This document shows positions 7,615-11,950 of a DNA stretch of 11,950 nt, piece after piece. The position numbers and the translations under genes are program-made. The stretch comes from Pseudomonadota bacterium. Lineage in GTDB: Bacteria; Pseudomonadota; Gammaproteobacteria; Burkholderiales; Burkholderiaceae_F. The notes under the pieces are model-generated. The model did not search any database. It saw only the letters and a list, made by a program, of their open reading frames with translations, and was not told the DNA's origin. Position 1 is the stretch's first letter; each line of letters starts with the position of its first letter. The stretch is taken from NCBI GenBank assembly GCA_021823635.1, contig JAKANT010000013.1:1-11950 (forward strand). Reading direction: 5' to 3'.

Positions 7615-8264
7615 TGCTGGCGATCGAAAACCTCGACGTGATGATCGAGCGGGCGCGCATCCTGCGCGGCGTCACGCTTACGCTCGAAGGCGGCCGCGTC
7701 GCCGGGCTGATCGGCCGCAACGGCGCCGGCAAGACCACGCTGATGCGCGCCATCATGGGCCTGGTGCGGCCGGCTGCCGGCCGCGTGCGTATCGACGGCG
7801 CGGACGTGACCGCCGCGCCCGCGCACCGGCGCGCCCGTCTGCAGGTGGGCTACATGCCGGAAGACCGGCGACTGATTCCGGAACTGACGGTCGAAGAAAA
7901 TCTGCTCGTGCCGGCTTGGGCCGTCGCCGCCCCGAACGCCCGCGCGCGGCTGGCGCGCGTCTACGAACTGATTCCCGAAGTCGCGGCGTTCGCCAAACGC
8001 CGCGCCCTGCAGCTCTCCGGCGGACAACAGAAGCTGGTCGCGCTTGGGCGCGCCCTGATGGCCGGCAAGAGGCTGCTGCTGCTCGACGAGCCGTTCGAAG
8101 GCATCGCGCCCGCGCTCGCGCAGCGCCTGGTCGAGGTGCTGCAGGCGGTCAAGAAAGAAGGGCCGTCGATCCTGTTGTCGGAATCCGATTACACGCATTC
8201 GGTGGGCCTGATCGAAAAGCTGTTCGTGATCGAACGCGGCGAAGTGCACGAGCGGCCGCACTAG
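7614..8264 (+). CDS. livF: LivF-type ATPase of the HAAT ABC transporter
   Basis: A 216-residue ABC ATPase, slightly short for LivF. The ATG at 7614 overlaps the livG stop (TGATG); a GTG one codon earlier is a possible alternative start. Walker A is GRNGAGKT (34-41), the signature motif is the canonical LSGGQ (134-138), and Walker B is LLLLDEP with E159. The Q-loop position reads YMPEDRR (80-86), with E where LivF proteins usually have Q, and the switch region reads LLSESDYTHS with no histidine right after the last strand. It pairs with LivG and is the last gene of the transporter set. The stop is TAG, and a weak hairpin lies about 25 bases downstream. Confidence 0.92.
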   Translation: MLAIENLDVMIERARILRGVTLTLEGGRVAGLIGRNGAGKTTLMRAIMGLVRPAAGRVRIDGADVTAAPAHRRARLQVGYMPEDRRLIPELTVEENLLVPAWAVAAPNARARLARVYELIPEVAAFAKRRALQLSGGQQKLVALGRALMAGKRLLLLDEPFEGIAPALAQRLVEVLQAVKKEGPSILLSESDYTHSVGLIEKLFVIERGEVHERPH

Positions 8265-8289
8265 CAGGCGCGACCGGCGCATAGCGGGC

Positions 8290-8309
8290 CTCGCGTCGTC
8301 GCGAGTTTC
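8290..8309 (+). terminator. Weak hairpin after livF, possible terminator
   Basis: CTCGCG (8290-8295) pairs with CGCGAG (8300-8305) around TCGT and is followed by TTTC. The stem and T run are short, so termination, if any, would be inefficient. It is the only terminator-like element between livF and the lipoprotein gene. Confidence 0.3.
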
Positions 8310-8351
8310 GGCGCGTCCGCCGCCGGTCGGCGACCTGGGCCCCGAAGCGCC

Positions 8352-8381
8352 CCGGCCCGACACGGTGGTATGCCGGGCCGG
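8352..8381. repeat. GC-rich inverted repeat in the livF-lipoprotein gap
   Basis: CCGGCCCG (8352-8359) is the exact reverse complement of CGGGCCGG (8374-8381), with a 14-base loop. There is no T run. It may be a structural element or chance in GC-rich sequence. Apart from this, the weak terminator and the operator at 8447-8487, I see nothing in the 256-base gap 8265-8520. Confidence 0.3.
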
Positions 8382-8446
8382 CTTCCGCTGTACGCCCTGC
8401 CGCGATGCGCCATCGCCCGCGCCGTCGGCCGGCCGCTGACCGCGCC

Positions 8447-8487
8447 CGCCGTTGACGCCGCATTGACGCTCGCCATCGACACTGCGC
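8447..8487 (+). promoter_or_regulatory. SARP-like operator/promoter upstream of the lipoprotein gene
   Basis: Two TTGACGC heptamers (8452-8458 and eight... see positions: second at 8463-8469) lie exactly 11 bases apart, start to start. The 23-base block 8447-8469 recurs with one mismatch on the minus strand at 11134-11112. After the second heptamer, an 8-base spacer leads to GACACT (8478-8483), a possible -10, within ACACTGCGC (8479-8487), which is also conserved in the other copy at the same offset. No standard -35 box is correctly spaced, as expected of an activator-dependent promoter. Transcription would start near 8490, leaving a leader of about 30 bases that contains GGAGGA (8511-8516). 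Confidence 0.7.
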
Positions 8488-8520
8488 ACGCGTACCGACC
8501 AACGCGCTGCGGAGGAACCG

Positions 8521-10782
8521 ATGCGAAGCGAACGATCCGGCCGGCGTGCCCTCTTGGGTGCCCTTCTTACTCTCGCCGTGCTGCTCGGCGGCTGCGGCGG
8601 CAGCGATCCGCCGCCCGCCCCGCCCCCGTCTGCCTCCGGCATCGGGCCGAGCGGCGGAACGGTGAACGGCCCCGATGGCGCGAGCGTCGCCGTCCCGGCA
8701 GGCGCACTGACGACCACCGTGGACATCGCGATCGCGCGCAGCGGCGCCGGTGCACCCGCGCTGCCGTCGGACCGCGAGGCCGCCGGCAACGTCTACGCCT
8801 TCACGCCGCACGGCACAGCGTTCGCCGCGCCGGTGATGGTCTCGGTGCCTTTCGATCCGGCTAGCGTGCCATCCGGTCAATCACCGCAGCTCTTCAAGAC
8901 CAATGCCGCGCAGAGCGGCTGGGAGCCGGTCTCCGGCGCCGGCGTCGCCGGCTCGGCCATGACCGCGCAGGTAACGAGTTTCTCTTGGTTCGTGGTCACG
9001 CGAGCGCGCATCGTGCCGCCGTCCATCACCGCGCAGCCGCAGAACCAGACGGTGCCCGCCGGACAGACGGCGACCTTCACCGTCACCGCCACCGGCACCG
9101 CGCCGCTGGCGTACCAATGGCGGCGCAACGGCACCGACATCGCGGGCGCCACCGCTTCCAGCTACACGACGCCGGCGACCACGCTCGCCGACAACGGCGC
9201 GCAGTTCACGGTGGTCGTCAGCAACGCGGCCGGCTCCGTCACCAGCAACGCCGCCACGCTGACGGTGCAGCCCGCGCCGGTGGCGCCCACGATCACCGCG
9301 CAGCCGCAAAACGCCACCGTGGTCGAAGGGCAGACCGCGACCTTCACCGTCACCGCCACCGGCACCGCGCCGCTGGCGTACCAGTGGCGGCGCAACGACG
9401 TGAACATCGGCGGCGCCACCGCTTCCAGCTACACGACGCCGGCGACCACCCTCGCCGACAACGGCGCGCAGTTCACGGTGGTCGTCAGCAACGCGGCCGG
9501 CTCCGTCACCAGCAACGCCGCCACGCTGACCGTGACGCCGGCCTCCAACGTCGCGGGCAACCCGCGCCGCGTGCAGGCCGTCGTCACGTCCCACCCCGGC
9601 GTGATTCGCATCCGTTCGGCGGTGGCTCCGTCCGGGCGCGCCACCCTGGTCTGGGTCCGTTCGGGGTCGAGCGGGTTCGACGATCACATCGAGACCTCGA
9701 ACTCGACCGACGGCCTGAGCTGGACGACACCGTTGCGGCTGACGAGCGGCACCGGCGCGCGCAGCGCGCCCGCCGTGGCGCAGGCGGGCAACGGCGACGT
9801 CTTCGTCGCCTGGTACGAGATCGTCAACTCGGTGGCGCGCGCCGTGGTGGTGCGCTTCAGCGCCGTCACGTCGAGCTGGAGCGCACCGCATTACGTGGGC
9901 AACCTCGGCGCGTCGTCGGCCGGGCAGCCGGGTCCGGGGCTGGCGGCCGACGCCGACGGCAACGCGCTGCTGCTCGCCTCCGACCGCGCCACCGGCTCGC
10001 CGATCTGGCGCACGGTGGCCACGCGCTTCGATGCGGCCACCGGCGCGTGGAGCCCCGCCAGCTTCATCGAGAACTACTCCAGCTCGGACGAGGACGCGGG
10101 CGGCCATCGGATCGCGATGGACACGCAGGGCAACGCGATCGCGGTGTGGGCGCGCATCAATGCCGCCGGCGAGAGCACTGTGTATGCACGCTACGACCGC
10201 GCCGCGGGCACATGGAGCACGCCGGCGGTCTTCACCGGCAGCAGCTCGGTGTTCCAGGTCAGCGGCCTCGGTCTGGCCGACAACGGCAGCGCGCTACTGC
10301 TGACGCACAACCGCGTCTGGCGCTTCAACGGCACGAGCTGGACCGACGTCTCCGCGGGGCTGCCGCAGATCACGGTGGCCAACGCCCGCCTCGCGGTCGC
10401 CGCCGACGGATCCAACCTGCTGATCATGCGCGAGACGGTCTCCGGCAGCCCGCAGCTGCGCGCGCGGCGCTACGGCGGCGCGTGGAGTTCGCCGGTCACA
10501 GTGCCGGACAGCGCGGGCGTGGCGCTCGGCTGGGAGCTGGCGATGAACGCCGCCGGCGACGCGGTGCTCGTCTGGAACTACCAGACGCAGCGACAGGCCG
10601 CGGTGGGCCGCCTGCCGTCCGGCAGCAACACGTGGAGCCCCGCGCAGGCCGCCAGTTCGACCGCCTCTTCTGACGTGTTGCCGCTGGCCGCCGCGCTCGC
10701 CGCCTCGGGCCGTGCAGTGCTCGGCTGGCGCGAGTTCGTGCTCGGCAGCGGCGACGAGGTGTGGGGCAACGTGCTGCCTTGA
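8521..10782 (+). CDS. Surface lipoprotein with ZU5-like, two Ig-like and beta-propeller-like regions
   Basis: A 753-residue exported lipoprotein of unknown function. The signal sequence has RSERSGRR, a hydrophobic core and the lipobox LGGC (22-25, lipidated C25). Glycines follow the cysteine rather than aspartate, so an outer-membrane location is likely. A proline-rich linker leads to a ZU5-like domain (about 41-160, beginning IGPSGGTVNGPDG with VAVPAGAL). Two Ig-like domains follow (about 167-250 and 256-339), each with QPQN, YQWRRN and NAAGSVTSNAATLTV. Residues about 350-753 carry seven or eight loose repeats with patterns such as DGNALLLASDR, QGNAIAVWAR and AGDAVLVWNY alternating with WSxP segments, as in beta-propellers. 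GGAGGA (8511-8516), 4 bases before the ATG, supports this start. It sits alone between the SARP-like promoter and a strong terminator. A role in adhesion or in binding a surface ligand or sugar is plausible but not shown. Confidence 0.85.
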   Translation: MRSERSGRRALLGALLTLAVLLGGCGGSDPPPAPPPSASGIGPSGGTVNGPDGASVAVPAGALTTTVDIAIARSGAGAPALPSDREAAGNVYAFTPHGTAFAAPVMVSVPFDPASVPSGQSPQLFKTNAAQSGWEPVSGAGVAGSAMTAQVTSFSWFVVTRARIVPPSITAQPQNQTVPAGQTATFTVTATGTAPLAYQWRRNGTDIAGATASSYTTPATTLADNGAQFTVVVSNAAGSVTSNAATLTVQPAPVAPTITAQPQNATVVEGQTATFTVTATGTAPLAYQWRRNDVNIGGATASSYTTPATTLADNGAQFTVVVSNAAGSVTSNAATLTVTPASNVAGNPRRVQAVVTSHPGVIRIRSAVAPSGRATLVWVRSGSSGFDDHIETSNSTDGLSWTTPLRLTSGTGARSAPAVAQAGNGDVFVAWYEIVNSVARAVVVRFSAVTSSWSAPHYVGNLGASSAGQPGPGLAADADGNALLLASDRATGSPIWRTVATRFDAATGAWSPASFIENYSSSDEDAGGHRIAMDTQGNAIAVWARINAAGESTVYARYDRAAGTWSTPAVFTGSSSVFQVSGLGLADNGSALLLTHNRVWRFNGTSWTDVSAGLPQITVANARLAVAADGSNLLIMRETVSGSPQLRARRYGGAWSSPVTVPDSAGVALGWELAMNAAGDAVLVWNYQTQRQAAVGRLPSGSNTWSPAQAASSTASSDVLPLAAALAASGRAVLGWREFVLGSGDEVWGNVLP
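9025..9267 (+). repeat. Ig-domain coding repeat, copy 1 (267-base period)
   Basis: First of two direct repeats inside the lipoprotein gene, encoding residues 169-249. By hand alignment, 222 of 243 bases match copy 2 with no gaps. Differences cluster in the first third and around the GTDIAG/DVNIGG turn. Confidence 0.9.
9292..9534 (+). repeat. Ig-domain coding repeat, copy 2 (267-base period)
   Basis: Second direct repeat, encoding residues 258-338. The distal part, from GATASSYTTP to the end of the domain, differs from copy 1 only by two synonymous third-base changes (acg to acc), which points to recent duplication or gene conversion. Confidence 0.9.
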
Positions 10783-10800
10783 CAGCTTGGCCACTGCCGG

Positions 10801-10837
10801 AACCGCTGCGGCGCGCCAGCGTGCCGCAGCGGTTTTT
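10801..10837 (+). terminator. Strong intrinsic terminator after the lipoprotein gene
   Basis: AACCGCTGCGGC (10801-10812) pairs perfectly over 12 bases with GCCGCAGCGGTT (10823-10834) around a 10-base loop and runs into TTTTT (10833-10837), with another TTTT shortly after. It lies 18 bases past the stop codon. The stem could also slow transcription from the facing small gene, but no good T run follows in that direction. Confidence 0.9.
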
Positions 10838-10884
10838 CCGTTTTCCGTCGCCGGAGCGGGTCGAAGCGCGGGTGCTGTCCGCGG

Positions 10885-11091
10885 TCAGGCTTCGTCGCTA
10901 GTATCGACGCCGAGATGGTTCGGATCCAGGCCCAGCGTGCGCAGGTGAGCGGCGAGCTTGTTCAGGCTCGAGAAGCGCTTTCGTTGGCCGGTGCGCACGT
11001 CCAGCAGCTCGTAGGTCAGGCGCGCGGAGCGGCCGTGCACGCGCAGCACGAAGCTGGCGAGCGGCGGCTCTTTGTCGTTGGCAGCGGCCAT
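10885..11091 (-). CDS. Small protein of unknown function (68 aa), probably from a leaderless mRNA
   Basis: A soluble 68-residue product starting MAAANDKEPP and ending DTSDEA. It has no signal peptide, membrane helix or cysteine. The middle reads as two or three strands (SFVLRVHG, ARLTYELLDV), then a TGQRKRFSSLNKLAAHLRTL segment that looks like a turn followed by an amphipathic helix. I have an impression of short proteins sharing a 'DVRTGxxxxFxSLxxLxxxL' layout but cannot name a family. The frame is also open upstream, but that part is antisense to the BTAD gene and low in complexity. The ATG at 11091 has no Shine-Dalgarno sequence and lies about where transcription should start from the conserved promoter at 11134-11094. 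The gene converges on the lipoprotein gene and diverges from the regulator gene. That it shares an operator with the lipoprotein gene is the best evidence that it is real. Confidence 0.65.
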   Translation of the reverse strand: MAAANDKEPPLASFVLRVHGRSARLTYELLDVRTGQRKRFSSLNKLAAHLRTLGLDPNHLGVDTSDEA

Positions 11092-11093
11092 GC

Positions 11094-11134
11094 GCGCAGT
11101 GTGTGCGGCGCGCGTCAACGCGGCGTCAACGGCG
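11094..11134 (-). promoter_or_regulatory. SARP-like operator/promoter for the small gene, next to the regulator start
   Basis: Read on the minus strand, TTGACGC occurs at 11129-11123 and 11118-11112, an 11-base period. The block 11134-11112 matches 8447-8469 at 22 of 23 bases. After an 8-base spacer comes CACACT (11103-11098), a possible -10, inside the conserved ACACTGCGC (11102-11094). Over the full 41 bases I count 35 matches with the lipoprotein copy. Transcription would begin at about 11091, the A of the small gene's ATG. The block also ends 4 bases before the regulator's ATG on the plus strand, so binding could affect the regulator's own expression. Confidence 0.7.
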
Positions 11135-11138
11135 CCCG

Positions 11139-11950
11139 ATGACGATGCTGCGGCTGCTCGGCACCGCGCCCGGATGGGTGCAGGACGACGGGCTGCGCCC
11201 GCTGCCCGACAACCTGACCGGCTGGGCGCTCGCCTATCTGGCGCTCGCGTCGGACTGGGTGCCGCGCGAGCGGCTGTGCGCGCTGCTGTGGCCGCAGGCG
11301 GCGGCGGCCGAAGCGCAGCACAGCCTGCGCATGAACCTGCACCGCATGCGCGGCGTGCTGGCGGCGTTCGGTGTGCAGGCGGCGCTCGAAGCCGACCGCC
11401 GAAGGGTGCGGCTTGCGCTTCCCACGGACGTCGCGCAGCTGCCGAGCGCCGGCGGCGAGGCGCGGGTGCCGCCGTATCCTGGGGCACTGCTGGACGGCTT
11501 CACTTGCGACGGCTTTCCGGCGCTCGCCGAGTGGCTGCAACTGGAACGCACGGCGCTCGCCAATCGCTGGCGCGAAGCGGCCGTTGCGCGGCTCGCGCGG
11601 CTCGACGACGGCGCCGACGAGGCCGTCGCACTGGCGCAGCAGATGCTGGCCGTCGATGCGCTGGACGAAACCGCGCTCGGCCGGCTGCTTCTCGGCCTGC
11701 GCGCGCAGGATCGAGGCGAAGAGGCCGACCGCCACTACGCGGCCTACTGCGAGCGGCTGGCGCGCGAGCTGGGCGCCGAGCCTTCGCCGGCGCTCCGCGC
11801 GCTGGCGAGCGGCGTGGCGCGCGCCGCCGAACGCGGAGCCATGCCCGCCCCCGCGTTCGTCGGGCGCAGGCTCGAGCTGTCCGAACTGGCCTCGACGCTC
11901 GCGCGCGGCGCGCGGCTGGTCACGATCATCGGCCCGGGCGGCGTGGGCAA
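11139..11950 (+). CDS. BTAD/SARP-type transcriptional regulator with ATPase domain, 3' end cut by window
   Basis: The frame is open from the ATG at 11139 to the window end (270 full codons). Residues 1-95 form an OmpR-like winged helix of the SARP type: LAYLALASDWVPRERLCALL then WPQ, and a recognition-helix-like SLRMNLHRMRGVL (62-74). Residues about 98-225 fit the helical bacterial transcriptional activator domain (EWLQLERTALANRW, ALDETALGRLLLGL, GEEADRHYAAYCERLARELG). The segment FVGRRLELSEL (240-250) opens an AAA/NB-ARC-type ATPase whose Walker A GPGGVGK is reached at the last base. Such proteins are often 600-1000 residues, with TPR repeats or a C-terminal output region, so most of the protein is unseen. 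An alternative start is the ATG at 11145. There is no Shine-Dalgarno sequence. The winged helix is the natural candidate to bind the 11-base-spaced repeats just upstream. Confidence 0.88.
   Translation, partial: MTMLRLLGTAPGWVQDDGLRPLPDNLTGWALAYLALASDWVPRERLCALLWPQAAAAEAQHSLRMNLHRMRGVLAAFGVQAALEADRRRVRLALPTDVAQLPSAGGEARVPPYPGALLDGFTCDGFPALAEWLQLERTALANRWREAAVARLARLDDGADEAVALAQQMLAVDALDETALGRLLLGLRAQDRGEEADRHYAAYCERLARELGAEPSPALRALASGVARAAERGAMPAPAFVGRRLELSELASTLARGARLVTIIGPGGVG

Noticed and set aside
11092..11487. N-terminal extension of the small minus-strand gene to a 200-residue product
   Set aside because: The extra 132 residues are low-complexity sequence antisense to the BTAD gene and run through the conserved operator. 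The short form starting at 11091 fits the promoter position.
1..11950. tRNA or rRNA genes, CRISPR arrays, insertion sequences, attachment sites
   Set aside because: I saw no cloverleaf or rRNA-like stretch, no regularly spaced short repeats, no transposase or integrase motif and no terminal inverted repeats.

Overview
The window is about 12 kb of very GC-rich DNA with tightly packed genes on the plus strand. The gene content (an outer-membrane-type lipoprotein, a high-affinity amino-acid-type (HAAT) ABC transporter next to CoA-pathway enzymes, strong G/C bias at third codon positions) suggests a high-GC Gram-negative, most likely a betaproteobacterium of the Burkholderiales type. This placement rests on general appearance only, not on a marker gene.

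Region 1 (1-8264) is a catabolic and uptake cluster read left to right. It holds a 5'-truncated zinc-free NAD(P)H-type alcohol dehydrogenase/quinone oxidoreductase, a likely terminator, an acyl-CoA ligase overlapping an enoyl-CoA hydratase/isomerase by one base, and then a complete branched-chain-amino-acid-type (Liv/HAAT) ABC transporter: periplasmic binding protein, LivH permease, LivM permease, LivG ATPase and LivF ATPase. The livM frame is cut by an in-frame amber codon at 6287-6289 with the downstream frame intact. Elements of this kind usually import a carboxylic acid, activate it to its CoA thioester and begin beta-oxidation-like processing; the substrate cannot be read from the sequence. 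Stem-loops sit on both sides of the binding-protein gene.

Region 2 (8265-11950) looks like a separate unit. A 256-base gap leads into a large lipoprotein gene (lipobox, ZU5-like domain, two nearly identical Ig-like domains, then a beta-propeller-like region) ending at a strong intrinsic terminator. Facing it is a 68-residue minus-strand gene of unknown function, and diverging from that is the start of a BTAD/SARP-type regulator with an OmpR-like winged helix and an AAA/NB-ARC-type ATPase that runs off the window.

The most notable observation is a shared promoter/operator. A 23-base element built from two TTGACGC heptamers 11 bases apart occurs upstream of the lipoprotein gene (8447-8469, plus) and upstream of the small gene (11134-11112, minus), with one mismatch. 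In both copies it is followed at the same distance by the block ACACTGCGC, which can supply a -10 element 8 bases after the second heptamer. This is the layout known for SARP-type activators, and a SARP/BTAD regulator is encoded next to one of the sites. The inferred module is BTAD regulator -> small protein plus surface lipoprotein.
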